A stretch of DNA of 64,000 nucleotides from Spirochaetota bacterium (GCA_025457915.1 JALOTL010000012.1:37729-101728), one strand, 5' to 3'. Shown: positions 1 to 11,100, numbered from the stretch's first letter. A program made the numbers and translations. The notes: a model not told the origin generated them from the sequence alone.

Positions 1-1292
1 CTTCTCCGCTGACAGCCGGGCGAGACCTTGACTGGGACGAAATGATGAAGAAGGCCGGGCCGGCAGGATGCGAGAAGCTGAAGGCCACCGACCCGCTTTA
101 CATACTTTATACGTCCGGGACCACCGGGATCCCGAAGGGCGTCGTGAGGGACAACGGCGGACATGCCGTGGCCTTGAAATGGAGCATGAAAAACGTGTAC
201 GACGTCAGCCCCGGCGACGTGTACTGGGCGGCATCCGACGTGGGCTGGGTCGTCGGCCATTCATACATAGTATACGCGCCGCTTCTTTACGGATGCACCA
301 CCATCATGTACGAGGGAAAACCCGTTGGCACCCCTGACCCGGGGGCTTTCTGGAGGGTCATATCCCAGCACAATGTAAAGGTCCTGTTCACCGCACCGAC
401 GGCCTTCAGGGCGATAAAAAAAGAGGACCCGAACGGTGAGTTCTTTAAAAAATACGACCTCTCCAGCTTCAAGGCCCTTTTCCTCGCGGGCGAGCGCCTT
501 GATCCCGACACGTACGAATGGGCGAGCAGGCTGCTCAAGAAGCCGGTGATAGACCACTGGTGGCAGACTGAAACCGGATGGGCCATCGCCGCGAACTGCA
601 TAGGCATAGAAAACCTTCCGGTGAAGGCCGGGTCTCCGACCAAGTGCGTTCCCGGATACCAGGTGGAAATACTGGACAGTGAAGGCAGGCAGCTACCTAA
701 TGAAACTGAAGGCATCGTGGCCATCAGGCTGCCCCTGCCTCCGGGTACCCTGCCCACGCTGTATCAGAACGACGATAAGTTCAAGGAATCGTACACCGAC
801 CCGTTTCCCGGATATTATTTCACGGGCGACGGCGGGTATTATGACAGGGACGGATACATATACATCATGGGAAGGGTTGACGACGTGATAAACGTTGCGG
901 GCCATCGACTTTCCACCGGGGCCATGGAAGAGGTCATCGCGAAGCACCCGGACGTGGCGGAATGCGCGGTCGTCGGCGCGGCCGATGATTTCAAAGGGCA
1001 GCTTCCTCTGGGATTCGTCGTGCTCAAGGCGGGAGTCAAGCGCAGCGGGGACGAGATCATCAAGGAGCTTGTCCAGATGATACGCGACCAGATAGGGGCC
1101 GTGGCCGCCTTCAAGCAGGCGCTTATAGTGGAAAGGCTGCCGAAGACCAGGTCCGGTAAAATTCTCAGGGCGATCATGAGAAAGATCGCGGACGGCGCCG
1201 AATACAAGGCGCCTTCGACGATCGACGACCCGGCCATACTCACGGAGATCGAGGGTCATTTGAAGACCATAGGTTACGCTAAAAAGCAATAA
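1..1292 (+). CDS. prpE: Propionyl-CoA synthetase-type acyl-CoA ligase, 3' part
   Basis: ATP-dependent acyl-CoA ligase of the PrpE/AcsA branch, converting a short-chain acid to its CoA thioester through an acyl-adenylate. The gene enters from outside the window: the frame is open from base 3, and the first Met at 42 lies inside the protein. The P-loop motif YTSGTTGIPKGV is followed by RDNGG, which is typical of PrpE. Further on are the adenylation-core motif TGDGGYYDRDGY and the C-terminal PKTRSGKILR motif, whose Lys is catalytic and often acetylated. About 430 of the usual ~630 residues are present. The gene ends with a TAA at 1290 and a strong hairpin. An acetyl- or butyryl-CoA synthetase is possible, but the PrpE-like spacing makes propionate or a similar short acid the best guess. 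Confidence 0.85.
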   Translation, partial: SPLTAGRDLDWDEMMKKAGPAGCEKLKATDPLYILYTSGTTGIPKGVVRDNGGHAVALKWSMKNVYDVSPGDVYWAASDVGWVVGHSYIVYAPLLYGCTTIMYEGKPVGTPDPGAFWRVISQHNVKVLFTAPTAFRAIKKEDPNGEFFKKYDLSSFKALFLAGERLDPDTYEWASRLLKKPVIDHWWQTETGWAIAANCIGIENLPVKAGSPTKCVPGYQVEILDSEGRQLPNETEGIVAIRLPLPPGTLPTLYQNDDKFKESYTDPFPGYYFTGDGGYYDRDGYIYIMGRVDDVINVAGHRLSTGAMEEVIAKHPDVAECAVVGAADDFKGQLPLGFVVLKAGVKRSGDEIIKELVQMIRDQIGAVAAFKQALIVERLPKTRSGKILRAIMRKIADGAEYKAPSTIDDPAILTEIEGHLKTIGYAKKQ

Positions 1293-1300
1293 GAGGTACA

Positions 1301-1340
1301 GGAAAGCCCGGCAGCCGTTGATTCCGCTGCCGGGCTTTCC
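1301..1340 (+). terminator. Hairpin after the acyl-CoA ligase
   Basis: A perfect 15-bp inverted repeat (GGAAAGCCCGGCAGC and its complement) with a 10-nt loop starts 8 bases after the stop codon. The T-run after it is poor, so termination may be only partial. Confidence 0.7.
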
Positions 1341-1420
1341 GTATAAATAAAATCTCACGGCAGGGACAGGTCTTGTCCGCTCCCTGCAAAGAAAAAAACA
1401 ATTCCGGCCGTAAGTTATTA

Positions 1421-1451
1421 AGGCCGCCGTCATCGTTTCAGACGGCGGCCT
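1421..1451 (+). other. Leader hairpin upstream of the OFA transporter
   Basis: A perfect 11-bp stem (AGGCCGCCGTC and its complement) with a 9-nt loop lies about 40 bases before the next start codon. It has no T-run. It could be a second terminator of the upstream gene, or a structure in the 5' untranslated region of the transporter mRNA. Confidence 0.45.
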
Positions 1452-1491
1452 CCGGCCAGTATTTTGCATAAAAAACAACCAGGAGGAGAAA

Positions 1492-2733
1492 ATGACAGGA
1501 AATGAAAAAACAGCGGGTGCCGTCATGCCGCGCTGGATCCCGCTTGTAGGCGGAATTCTCAGCAGCACCACCTGCGGCGCCCTTTTATACGCGTGGAGCG
1601 TTTTCATCAAACCGCTCAACGCGGAGTTCGGATGGAGCAGGGCGGACATAGCAACCGCGTTCGCGATAGCGTGTCTGGTGTTCGGACTGATGACCTACCC
1701 GGCGGGAAGGCTCAGCGACAAGTACGGTCCGAGGATAGTCGTTCTTGTCGGGGGGATCATACTCGGAATCGGGTTCGTTCTTTCGGGATACATACAGACG
1801 AAGGCCGAGCTTTACCTGACATACGGCGTTGTTGCCGGTTTCGGCGGGGGACTCGTTTATCTTCCTCCCATTGCTACCGCACCCAAATGGTGGCCGGAAA
1901 GGAGGGCGCTGGCAACCGGATTCGCGGTGGTGGGACTGGGACTGGGTTCCTTCATAATGGGGCCGCTCGCGACATACATAATCGAAAATGCCGGATGGAG
2001 GTACGTGTTTATTTATGTCGGGATCGCCATGGGGATCATAGCCGTCGCCTCGTCGTTCAGCCTCAGCGTACCCCCCGCGGGATGGAGGCCGGCAGGGTGG
2101 ACCCCGCCGGTGGAAAAGGGACAGGACCCCTCGAGGGAAAGGAGGGACTATACCTTTCAGGAGACGGTAAAGACGCTGCAGTTCTGGCTTCTTTACATCG
2201 CTTATTTCTGCGGCTCTTTCGCCGGATTGATGGTGATCGGTCATATAGCGGGTCACGGGACCGACCAGGGTCTGACGCCGATGAAGGCCGCTTTCGCATC
2301 CAGCTGCCTTGCCATCATGAACGCCGCCACAAGAGTCATCTCGGGATATATTGCCGACAGGCTCGGGATAAAGATCACCTTTACGGGTGTTTTCATATTG
2401 CAGGTGGCCGCCATGGCCCTCCTGTACCCGTCGGGACAGTCGTACATAGCGTTATGGGCGGTGGCCGCGGTGATCGGATGGAACTACGGGGCCATGTTCA
2501 CCATGTTCCCGGCGACCTGTCTCCAGTACTTCGGACCGACAGCGCAGGGAAGCAACTACGGCCTCCTTTTCACAGCATGGGGCCTGGCCGGATTTGCCGG
2601 TCCGTACGTCGGCGGGTGGCTGAAGGATTCCACCGGGACATATTACATGCCGTTCATTGTCGGGGCGGCCGTGGTAGCCGTTTCAGCTGTGATCGTCGCC
2701 CTTGTGAAGGCGCCGGAAAAAAAGCACGTTTAG
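1492..2733 (+). CDS. OFA-family MFS carboxylate transporter
   Basis: A 413-residue, twelve-helix major facilitator of the oxalate/formate antiporter (OFA) group, which exchanges or symports small carboxylates at the inner membrane. The N-terminal half shows the early segment [14 protein letters not shown], typical of OFA proteins, then the MFS loop 2-3 motif [10 protein letters not shown] and a second basic loop [15 protein letters not shown] hydrophilic loop near residues 200-225 separates the two six-helix halves. The ATG is preceded by AGGAGGAG at ideal spacing. Standing next to a propionyl-CoA-type ligase, it probably imports the acid that the ligase activates; that pairing is inferred from proximity. 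The true substrate (oxalate, formate, lactate, propionate) cannot be read from sequence. Confidence 0.85.
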   Translation: MTGNEKTAGAVMPRWIPLVGGILSSTTCGALLYAWSVFIKPLNAEFGWSRADIATAFAIACLVFGLMTYPAGRLSDKYGPRIVVLVGGIILGIGFVLSGYIQTKAELYLTYGVVAGFGGGLVYLPPIATAPKWWPERRALATGFAVVGLGLGSFIMGPLATYIIENAGWRYVFIYVGIAMGIIAVASSFSLSVPPAGWRPAGWTPPVEKGQDPSRERRDYTFQETVKTLQFWLLYIAYFCGSFAGLMVIGHIAGHGTDQGLTPMKAAFASSCLAIMNAATRVISGYIADRLGIKITFTGVFILQVAAMALLYPSGQSYIALWAVAAVIGWNYGAMFTMFPATCLQYFGPTAQGSNYGLLFTAWGLAGFAGPYVGGWLKDSTGTYYMPFIVGAAVVAVSAVIVALVKAPEKKHV

Positions 2734-2757
2734 ACGCGGTATCTGAAAATTATATGA

Positions 2758-2790
2758 AAAGCGGGACATGGATTATCCATGTCCCGCTTT
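2758..2790. terminator. Bidirectional intrinsic terminator
   Basis: A perfect 14-bp stem with a 5-nt loop (AAAGCGGGACATGG and complement) is flanked by A's on the left and T's on the right. It sits between two convergent genes and can end both transcripts. Confidence 0.85.
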
Positions 2791-2819
2791 GTTTTATATT
2801 GAATTAAAAAACAGGCCGC

Positions 2820-4997
2820 CTACTTTTTCCTGAAATTTTCCTCGAGGAATGCAAGAACCCTGGCCGCCACCCTGTCGAACTCCTTGCCCCTCACAATCCC
2901 GTGCCTGTTCGCATAAATCCTGCAGAGTTCCTTATCGGCCGTACCCAGCTTGTCGAATATCTCCAGCCCGCTTGCCGGGTTCACTATGGGGTCGTTCGAT
3001 CCCTGGACTATCATGGTCGGGGTATCCACGTCCGGCAGCCTCTCTTCCACGGTTTTCATCAGCTTTTCAAGCTCCGATACGCCTCGAACCGGGTTCCTGA
3101 AATAATTTATGTTGGGGTTCTCCGGGGTGTTGGTGATGTATTCCATTTTGCCCCTGTTCAATTTAAACCTGGAAAGAAAGTTGTTCCACACCACCACGGC
3201 CGAAGACAGTCTCGATGCGATGTTCTGAAGGTGAAGCGGCGCGTTAATGGATACTATGCATTTGAACCTGTTTTTTTTATTGGCCGCCTGGAGAAGGGCG
3301 AGCCCGGCGCCTGTTGAGAAGCCAACTATGGCGAAGTCCCTGACGGTGTTTTTCATCACAACGTAGCCCCTGTTCACGGACTCGTACCACTCGTCCCAGT
3401 TCCTTTCGGCCAGGTCCTCCGGCGACGTGCCGTGACCCCTTAGCCTGACGCCATACACAGTATAGCCTTTACCGTAAAGGAAATCCGCGAGGACCCTGAT
3501 TTCTTCCGGCGCGGCCATGTATCCATGTACGAGTATCACTCCCCTCTCGGAAAAGCACCTCTTGAAGAAGAATGGCGATCCGATCTCAGTGGGCTTGCTT
3601 TCCCCGGGAATTTTGTATTGTTTGTAATCGTCAAGGAATATCTCCCGGTCGTGCGCTATGAACCTCTTCCTTATTTTTCTTCTCAGAAAAAACGGGGACA
3701 TAAGCATTATCCTGTGGAGCCATTTAATGAGTCCTTTTATCGGCTCTATCTCGTTTTTAAGAACTTCGACGATATTGTCTTTCCTGACCGAATGGAACTT
3801 GTATATCCTCTGGAATTTTGACCCGTTCCTGATGATGCAGCCGTCCCTGAGCGTTACCAGGCCCGCGGATTCCGCGGCCTCGACGAAGCTGCCGTATTTG
3901 CTGTGGAAATCGTCGGTATTCAGATAGTCCTGTTTTTTTATCAGGCTTGAATGGAAGTTTGAAATCCCCAGCTCCTTTATTTTTTCTATCGCCAGGTTCG
4001 CCCTGTTTTTGAAGTCCGTCTCGTCTATCCTGTTTTTCGGGTACATGGCGAGAATGTACGAGAAGATATGGTCGTGGTTCACGGTCGTCATAGTGTAAAT
4101 GCATTCCATGTACCTCTGCATGAGCTTCAGTGACATGCTCGTCAAGTGTGAATTATCCGACAGCTCGCCGTCAAGGTACAGATCGTGGTTGGATATCATT
4201 TTCCTGATCGAGCCTTTATCGAATAGATACTTTTTTATGAGTATCGGTTCACCGAAGGTAACGTCGATGTCAACGCCCTCGAGCAGCATGGTCCCCTCAA
4301 CCAGGAGTTCCTCCTCCAGTCTCGGTGAAACCTCCTTCGAGAATTTCTGGATGATTTTGTTGATCGAGTTGTCCCTTGCCCTGACGGGATAGTAGGTGAT
4401 GTTGACCGGAACGATGTAGGTTTCCCTGTTGAGAACGTCCTCCGTGCTGTCGGTTATGCCGAAGCGCTCCATTATTTTCTGGACAGCGTTCTGGTTCCCG
4501 CTTTCCTGGAGGAACCTGATTTTTTCACGGTAGAACTGGGATACGAGCGCGGTCCTGGCGGCGCCGCTGTGAGGCGGGCGCCTGATGCCGACGTTGTAGA
4601 CCATGTATTTGCCCTTCTCGATGATCTTCTTGTCCTTGATCATCTGGCCTTCCGGGAATATGACAACCGGGTTTTCGTCGGTGAGGAGGCATTTAATCAT
4701 CAAATTGTCCCTTTCAGGGTCGCGGGTCGATATCGCCCCCAGCTTGACCATCAGGTTTCCCAATCCGCCGCCGAAAAAGGAATAATGCGCGAGCGAAATT
4801 GGAAACTTGCCGGTGGTCCTCTGGACCAGGTAAGGTATGAATACCGTCTCCATTCTCGTGAAATGGTTGACGACATAAAGGACCGGGTCGTCAGGGATGT
4901 TTTCCGCGCCGTGGACCCTTATCTTGGCGCCGGAGTTTTTAAAAAGACTGTCCAGCGCCGTCCCTATGGTTTTAATAAGAATATTCGATATCTCCAT
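2820..4997 (-). CDS. PlsC-type acyltransferase fused to an alpha/beta hydrolase
   Basis: A 725-residue two-domain protein. Residues ~25-330 resemble lysophospholipid/glycerol-3-phosphate acyltransferases: motif I is NHFTRME (His45...Glu50) and motif III is FPEG (114-117). Residues ~480-725 form an alpha/beta hydrolase with VHGYM as oxyanion loop, nucleophile GFSTG (Ser561), Asp669 in SNDPIV and His699 in NRHG, much like carboxylesterases and monoglyceride lipases. The usual HX4D of PlsC reads HX4E here. The start has AGGAGA six bases upstream. The NUDIX gene ends only 9 bp upstream, so the two are probably co-transcribed. One chain could both attach and remove acyl groups at the membrane, for lipid remodelling; substrates are unknown. 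No signal peptide is evident. Confidence 0.8.
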   Translation of the reverse strand: MEISNILIKTIGTALDSLFKNSGAKIRVHGAENIPDDPVLYVVNHFTRMETVFIPYLVQRTTGKFPISLAHYSFFGGGLGNLMVKLGAISTRDPERDNLMIKCLLTDENPVVIFPEGQMIKDKKIIEKGKYMVYNVGIRRPPHSGAARTALVSQFYREKIRFLQESGNQNAVQKIMERFGITDSTEDVLNRETYIVPVNITYYPVRARDNSINKIIQKFSKEVSPRLEEELLVEGTMLLEGVDIDVTFGEPILIKKYLFDKGSIRKMISNHDLYLDGELSDNSHLTSMSLKLMQRYMECIYTMTTVNHDHIFSYILAMYPKNRIDETDFKNRANLAIEKIKELGISNFHSSLIKKQDYLNTDDFHSKYGSFVEAAESAGLVTLRDGCIIRNGSKFQRIYKFHSVRKDNIVEVLKNEIEPIKGLIKWLHRIMLMSPFFLRRKIRKRFIAHDREIFLDDYKQYKIPGESKPTEIGSPFFFKRCFSERGVILVHGYMAAPEEIRVLADFLYGKGYTVYGVRLRGHGTSPEDLAERNWDEWYESVNRGYVVMKNTVRDFAIVGFSTGAGLALLQAANKKNRFKCIVSINAPLHLQNIASRLSSAVVVWNNFLSRFKLNRGKMEYITNTPENPNINYFRNPVRGVSELEKLMKTVEERLPDVDTPTMIVQGSNDPIVNPASGLEIFDKLGTADKELCRIYANRHGIVRGKEFDRVAARVLAFLEENFRKK

Positions 4998-5006
4998 GCC
5001 GCTCTC

Positions 5007-5417
5007 CTAATTTTTCCATCTGTCGTTCAGGTAATCGGAAATGATATCCCTGTGGTCGAACGCCATTTCTTCAGGGAGACCGTCGGCGCCGAAAACCGCC
5101 GCCTCGCTCGCGTCGTCTCTGCCGGCCGGGTTTCCCTCGGCCTCGGCTATATATACCGTGGTTATGTTGTGCTGCCTCGCGTCCCTTGCCGGGTCGGAAT
5201 ACGTATGGAACTGCCTTATCAGCCTCACCCTCAGGGACGTTTCCTCGTGCGCCTCCCTGACGGCGGCTTCCTCAAGCGACTCGCCGTAATCGACGAAACC
5301 GCCGGGCAGGGCCCATCCGAAAGGAGGGTTTTTTCTTTTAATCAGTACGATCTTTTTCGGCGCCGGTCCTTTCATCTCGATGATCACATCGACGGTGGGG
5401 ACGGGGTTTTTATACAT
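5007..5417 (-). CDS. NUDIX hydrolase
   Basis: A 136-residue phosphohydrolase with a clear Nudix box: Gly40, Glu46, then R54-E-A-H-E-E59 with hydrophobic closure; the Gly near the end of the box is Ser61. These enzymes split nucleoside-diphosphate-linked compounds such as ADP-ribose, NADH or oxidised dNTPs, using divalent metal bound by the box glutamates. The substrate here is not predictable. The start overlaps the last 8 bases of the upstream sensor kinase gene, so translation is likely coupled and the three genes 5410-6573, 5007-5417 and 2820-4997 probably form one operon. Confidence 0.88.
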   Translation of the reverse strand: MYKNPVPTVDVIIEMKGPAPKKIVLIKRKNPPFGWALPGGFVDYGESLEEAAVREAHEETSLRVRLIRQFHTYSDPARDARQHNITTVYIAEAEGNPAGRDDASEAAVFGADGLPEEMAFDHRDIISDYLNDRWKN

Positions 5418-6573
5418 CCTTGATTACGGCCTCCCTGTTGAAATATTTGACGAGCGTCACCTCGTTGCCTGCTTCATTGAATAATGTCTCGTCGAAGGCG
5501 TTAATAATTATCTGGAGGCCGATTCCGTGCAGCGTGTTCAGGAGATTGCACTCGAGTTCGTTCGATGCCTGGCTGAGGAATTTATTCCATTCGAACCCCT
5601 TGCCGTCGTCCTTTACCCTGTAGGTGACCCTGTCCGGTTCGAGGATGTAGTCTATGTACACCCTCCTGTTCCTGACCATGTCGTCGCTGCAGGCATTCAG
5701 GAGGTATTCCGTGTAGTTTTTGTTTTTCTGCTTCAATTCGGTCTTTTTTTTGAAGCTTATCTCCAGGTTGCCGTGTTCTATGGCGTTGATCAGCACCTCC
5801 TGGAGGGCTATCTGGATGAACAGTACCTGGTTTGTGTCGAGCTTGCCGTCAAGGTTTCGGGTGAGCCTGTGGCAGAATATGTGAACGTTCATCACATCGT
5901 TGGACATCACGTAAAAGCATTTTTCGTTGATGAGCCATGAATTTGTAATATAGTCGCTCTGGATCATTCTCGCGCTGACGAAAATGCTGTCGAGCTCGCC
6001 CTGCTTGAACTTGGGCTTCATCTTTATATGGATGGTCTGATAATGGCCCGTGTCCTTAAGCCTCACCGGCGATATGATCTCGGCCTCGTTGCCCTGGAAG
6101 ACCTCCTTGAACCTGTCGAGCAGCATCTGCCTCAGCCTGGGGATGTCTTCTATTTGCGCCTGGTTGAAGACGTCCCTGAGCGGCTTGCCCATTATTTCCT
6201 CGGGATCGAGATCCAGCAGTTTTTTTATGGCGGGATTGAAATTCACCACCCTGCCGAAGCTGTCCAGAAGGATGAGCATCTCGTTCGTGTCATTTATGAT
6301 CAGGTCCAAAAATTTTATCTGGTCCTCAATATTGTTTTTGGCCAGCTTGTATTTTTTTATGAAATAATAGAACAGGATGAAGTAAGTTAAGACCAGGAGC
6401 AGGGTGAGGGCGGCCATGGAGGCAATCTTGTATGTCCTTTCAATGTCTTCTATCATCAGCATGAATATGAAGGAGAGGGGAGGGATGATGATGAAAAGAA
6501 GGAACGCAGCCGGAATCTTTCTGATTATCAGAGTGTCTGTTTTTTTCAGGCTTTCTTTGATGTTGTCTATCAT
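5410..6573 (-). CDS. Membrane PAS protein with RsbW/anti-sigma-type ATPase domain
   Basis: A 387-residue regulator. Two closely spaced transmembrane helices (~23-43 and ~49-72) form a membrane hairpin with almost no periplasmic sensor. A PAS domain follows (~85-190, containing [16 protein letters not shown]). The C-terminal ~150 residues are a GHKL ATPase: N-box [15 protein letters not shown]1 box DDGKGF, and a G2-like segment LHGIGLQI. No histidine phosphoacceptor box precedes the ATPase. That layout matches the serine-kinase/anti-sigma (RsbW/SpoIIAB) family rather than a classical histidine kinase. It may control a sigma factor through a STAS partner not encoded nearby. No convincing Shine-Dalgarno precedes the start. 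Such PAS-HATPase proteins are frequent in spirochaetes, which weakly supports that origin. Confidence 0.75.
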   Translation of the reverse strand: MIDNIKESLKKTDTLIIRKIPAAFLLFIIIPPLSFIFMLMIEDIERTYKIASMAALTLLLVLTYFILFYYFIKKYKLAKNNIEDQIKFLDLIINDTNEMLILLDSFGRVVNFNPAIKKLLDLDPEEIMGKPLRDVFNQAQIEDIPRLRQMLLDRFKEVFQGNEAEIISPVRLKDTGHYQTIHIKMKPKFKQGELDSIFVSARMIQSDYITNSWLINEKCFYVMSNDVMNVHIFCHRLTRNLDGKLDTNQVLFIQIALQEVLINAIEHGNLEISFKKKTELKQKNKNYTEYLLNACSDDMVRNRRVYIDYILEPDRVTYRVKDDGKGFEWNKFLSQASNELECNLLNTLHGIGLQIIINAFDETLFNEAGNEVTLVKYFNREAVIKDV

Positions 6574-6718
6574 GATCGGATAACGGTTATTTTTGTTCTG
6601 ATATAAGAGTATTTGCGCCCCAAGTGCAGGAAGCGGATAAAAAATAACATCAGCGGTAATTATTTCAAGTACAATATGTGCCGAATGGATGCGGGATAAG
6701 ACGGGCGGTAAAAAACGG

Positions 6719-8146
6719 TTATTTCCCGGACAGGTACCTGTCTATTGAATCGGCCGCCCTGATCCCGTCCTGTATCGCCCATACTACGAGCGAGGCGCCC
6801 CTGAAGGAGTCCCCCGCCGCGAAGACCCCTTCGGCGCTCGTCATGAAATTTTCATCCACCGAAATATTGCCCCTCGGATCGAGCCTGAGATCCAGGTTGC
6901 CGACTATGCCCTCGTGGCTGACGTGCTCGAAGCCCATGGCGATCAGTACGAGATCGGCTTCCAGCTCGAATTCGGACCCCGGGACCCCGGTCATCTTCAT
7001 GCCGCCGTTCCCGTCTTTTTCCCACTGGACCCTGCTGGCGAGGATTTTTTTGACCCATCCGTGTTCTCCAGTGAAAGACCTGGCGAGGACGTTCCACATC
7101 CTTACGCCGCCCTCTTCATGGGAGCTCGACGTCTTCAGGAGCTTGGGCCACAGGGGCCAGGGCTCGTTTTCAGACCTGCGCCTTGGAGGTTCCGGAAGTA
7201 TTTCTATCTGCGTGATTTTTTTTGCGCCCTGCCTGTTTGCCGTTCCAACGCAGTCGGCCCCGGTGTCGCCTCCGCCGATAACCACGACGTTTTTATTGAG
7301 GGCCTTTATGAGGTCGTTTTCATATATCCTGTCGCCCCTTACGATCCTGTTCTGCTGTACCAGGTATTCAAGTGCGAAATGTATTCCGACAAGTTCCCTG
7401 CCCTCGACGGCGAGGTTTCTTGCCTTTCTCGCGCCTATGGCCAGGCAGACGGCGTCGAATTCATTTCGGACCTCCTCAATCGAGATGTCCTCGCCTCCGA
7501 CGTCGGTCCTCGTCCTTATCTGGAGGCCTTCCTCCCTGAGAAGATTCACCCTCCGGTCGATGATGTTCTTGTCCAGCTTGAAGTCGGGTATTCCAAATCT
7601 TAAATATCCTCCGACGCTGTCGGCCGACTCGAACACCGTGACGGTGTAGCCTTTTTTATTGAGCCTGTCCCCGCAGGCCAGTCCCGCTGGTCCGCTTCCT
7701 ATCACGGCGACCTTTTTCCCGTTGCGGGTTTTCGGCGGCCTGGGCCTGACATAGCCCTCCTGGAAGGCCTTTTCAATAACGGCCAGCTCGTTCTGGCGTA
7801 TGGTCACGGCCTCGTCGTTGATCGCCAGGACGCACGAGGCCTCGCACGGCGCCGGGCAGACCCTGCCGGTGAATTCCGGAAAGCAGTTGGTCTCCTGGAG
7901 TATGTCGTAGGCCTCCCTCCAGTCGTCACGGTATATGGCGTCCTGCCATTCAGGCATGATGTTCGAAACCGGGCAGGCCCAGTGGCAGAAGGGGACACCG
8001 CAGTCCATGCAGCGCGACGCCTGAAGCCTCCTGTCGTCCTCCGGCAGGAGCTTTTCCACCTCGCCGAAGTCGCGGATCCTCTCCTCGACCGGCCTGTATC
8101 CGGATTCCATTCTTTTGACTTTAAGAAATCCCGTTGGATCACCCAT
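6719..8146 (-). CDS. gltD: Glutamate synthase small (beta) subunit
   Basis: A 475-residue FAD/iron-sulfur protein that oxidises NADPH and passes electrons to GltB for glutamine-dependent glutamate synthesis. The N-terminus carries the Cys motifs CMDCGVPFCHWACP and GRVCPAPCEASC, which coordinate two [4Fe-4S] clusters. The FAD fold reads VAVIGSGPAGLACG, the NAD(P)H fold VVVIGGGDTGADCVG, and the C-terminal FAD contact GVFAAGDS. Length is normal for GltD. The start codon overlaps the end of gltB by 8 bp, so the two subunits are translationally coupled. The paralogous NfnB lies at 61966-63363; this copy is assigned to glutamate synthase by its gltB neighbour. Confidence 0.95.
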   Translation of the reverse strand: MGDPTGFLKVKRMESGYRPVEERIRDFGEVEKLLPEDDRRLQASRCMDCGVPFCHWACPVSNIMPEWQDAIYRDDWREAYDILQETNCFPEFTGRVCPAPCEASCVLAINDEAVTIRQNELAVIEKAFQEGYVRPRPPKTRNGKKVAVIGSGPAGLACGDRLNKKGYTVTVFESADSVGGYLRFGIPDFKLDKNIIDRRVNLLREEGLQIRTRTDVGGEDISIEEVRNEFDAVCLAIGARKARNLAVEGRELVGIHFALEYLVQQNRIVRGDRIYENDLIKALNKNVVVIGGGDTGADCVGTANRQGAKKITQIEILPEPPRRRSENEPWPLWPKLLKTSSSHEEGGVRMWNVLARSFTGEHGWVKKILASRVQWEKDGNGGMKMTGVPGSEFELEADLVLIAMGFEHVSHEGIVGNLDLRLDPRGNISVDENFMTSAEGVFAAGDSFRGASLVVWAIQDGIRAADSIDRYLSGK

Positions 8147-11100
8147 CGTATGTTTCCCCCAGTTGTTCTTCCTGTCTGATGCCCTTCAGTTTTTCGTCTA
8201 TCTGCTCGATCAGCAGCTCCTTCATCGCCCTCTGGTATTCGAACGGGATCACCTTTACGAACCTGGGAACATGCTCGTACCAGGAGTCGAGAATTTTTTT
8301 TGCCACCGTGCTTCCGGTATGCCTCACGTGCTTGTGCAGCATGTCGATTATGAAGTCCTGGTCGTCGAAATCCCTTACCGGGGTGATCTCGACCATTCCC
8401 TTGTTGCAGAAGAATTCGAAGTTCCCGTCCGCGTCGTAAACGTAGGCGACGCCGCCGCTCATTCCCGCCGCGAAGTTCCTGCCTACCCTGCCGAGTACTA
8501 TTATCCTTCCGTCTGTCATGTACTCCGCGCAGTGGTCGCCCGTGCCTTCAACCACGGCCATGGCTCCGCTGTTCCTGACGCAGAACCTTTCGCCGGAAAC
8601 GCCCCTTATGAAGACCTCTCCGCCGGTAGCGCCGTAAAGCACCGTATTGCCTATGATTATGTTTTCCTCCGGCTTGAATTCCGAGCCAGAGGGAGGCACC
8701 GCTATCAGCCTGCCGCCCGACAGGCCCTTGCCGAAATAATCGTTTGCGTCCCCCTCCAGCCTGAAGGTGATCCCCCTGGCCAGGAACGCTCCGAAGCTCT
8801 GCCCTGCGCTTCCGCGGAACGTGCAGTTGATGGTGTTGTCGGATAGGCCTTCCTCCCCGTATTTTTTCGAGACCTCGTACGAGAGCATGGCCCCGACGGC
8901 CCTGTCCGAATTGTTGATCGGCATTTCAATGTATATGTTGACGTCCCTGCTGCCGCTCAGGGCCGGCCTGGCTTTTTCGATCAGCTGCCTGTCGAGGACG
9001 GTCTGTATCTTGTGGTTCTGGTTTTCGGTGCAGTAGACGCTGTTCCTGTCAGCCTCGGCCGGCCTGTAAAGTATTGCCGAAGCGTCAACGAGCCCGGCCT
9101 TCCAGTGTCCGATCACCCTCTGCTTCAGGAGGTCCGTCCTCCCTATAAGGTCGTTGAATTTTCTCACACCGAGAGAGGCCATTATTTCCCTGGCCTCTTC
9201 CGCTATGAACCTGAAATAGTTGATGAGGTGCTCGGGTTTCCCGGAAAATTTTTTTCTCAGCTCCGGGTTTTGCGTGGCCACGCCAACGGGGCATGTGTTC
9301 TGGTGGCACTTCCTCATCATCACGCACCCCAGGACAATCAGGGCGGCGGTCCCGAAACCGAATTCCTCCGCGCCCAGCATGCCGGCGATCACTATGTCCC
9401 TGCCGGTCTTGAGCTGGCCGTCCGTCTGAAGCCTTACCCTGCCCCTGAGATTGTTCATGACCAGGGTCTGGTGCGTCTCGGAAAGCCCCAGTTCCCAGGG
9501 AATGCCGGCGTGTTTTATCGAGCTGATGGGGCTGGCGCCGGTTCCACCGTCGTAGCCGCTGATGAGTATATTGTCCGCATGGGACTTCGCGACCCCCGCG
9601 GCAATCGTACCCACCCCGCAGATCGATACGAGCTTCACGCTTATCCTGGCCCTCGGATTGGCGTTTTTAAGATCGAATATCAGCTGTTTCAGGTCCTCGA
9701 TCGAATAGATGTCGTGATGCGGCGGAGGCGAAATCAGGGTGACCCCCGATATGGAGTGCCTTGTCCTGGCTATGATTTTGTCGACCTTGTATCCCGGGAG
9801 CTGGCCGCCCTCGCCGGGTTTGGCGCCCTGGGCGATCTTGATCTGCAGTTCGTCGGCGTTGGCCAGGTAGTTGCTGGTCACCCCGAACCTTCCGGACGCT
9901 ACCTGCTTTATCGCGCTTCTAACGCAGGAACCGTCTATCCTGGGCTGGAACCTTTCCGGGTCCTCGCCCCCCTCGCCGGAGTTGCTCCTTCCGCCGATAT
10001 GGTTCATCGCGGCGGCTATCGCCTCGTGTGTTTCCCTGCTCAGGGAACCGAAAGACATGGCCCCGGTGGTGAGCCGCTTCATTATTTCCTCGATCGGCTC
10101 GACCTCGCCAAGCGGTACCGGGTCTGTTTTTGCGAAGTCGAAGAGCCCCCTTATCACGTGGGGATTCCTGTTCTGTCCGTTGACGGCGGCCGAGAATTTT
10201 TTATATATGCCGTAGTTGTTGGTCCTGGTTGACCACTGCAGCAGGTGTATGCTTTCAGGGTTCCATGCGTGCTTTTCGCCGCTCTTTCGGTACCTGTAGA
10301 CTCCTGCCGAGTCCGGCAGCCGCTGTCCCCCGTTAAAGGCCCCTGAATGAAATTGAATCGCCTCCCTTCCTATTTCCTCGAGCCCGATTCCCCCTATCCT
10401 TGAATCCGTCCCAGTGAAGAATTCGTCCACGACCGTCTTCCCCAGGCCGATGCACTCGAAAATCTGCGCGCCCCTGTAGCTCCTCAGGGTGGAGATCCCC
10501 ATCTTCGAAAAAATTTTCAGGAGTCCCTTGTCCACGGCCTTGATGTAGTTTTCCTCGGCCTTTTTGTAATCCAGGACCTTGCCGAGGGCGTGCTTCATCA
10601 CGAGGCTTTTTATCGTTGCGAAAGAGCAATAGGGGTTTATCGCGGACGCACCGTAGCCGAAAAGCAGTGCGAAATCCATGACCTCCCTCGCACCGGCCGT
10701 TTCCAGTATGATGCTTGCCTGCATCCTTTTGCCCTTTCTTATGAGGTAGTGGTGGAGGCCTGAACAGGCAAGCAGCGAAGGCACCGGAACATTTTCCCTG
10801 TCCGCGGTCCTGTCGGAGAGGATGATGATATCAACGCCTCCATCTATGCTTTTTTCTATGTTTAAAAACAATGTATCGAGGGCCTTCCTCAGGCCGGCAC
10901 CGCCCCCGGCCAGGGGAAACGTCATCGGGAACACGCCGGCCCGGAAGTCAACCATCCCGGATTTTTTGATCCTTTCAAGGTCCGTATTCGTCAGTACCGT
11001 GTTTTTGACTTTGATCATCCTGCAGTGGTCCGGGCCTTCCGAAAGGAGGTTTTTCTGCGGGCCGATATAGCTTGTCAGAGACATTACCAGCTCCTCCCTG

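Noticed and set aside
693..1649. Long minus-strand open frame opposite the acyl-CoA ligase and transporter
   Set aside because: It is antisense to two well-supported genes, has low-complexity Arg/Pro-rich content and no family motif; GC-rich DNA often leaves such frames open.
5410..6573. Classical sensor histidine kinase
   Set aside because: The ATPase boxes are present, but there is no H-box phosphoacceptor; the pattern is closer to RsbW/SpoIIAB serine kinases.
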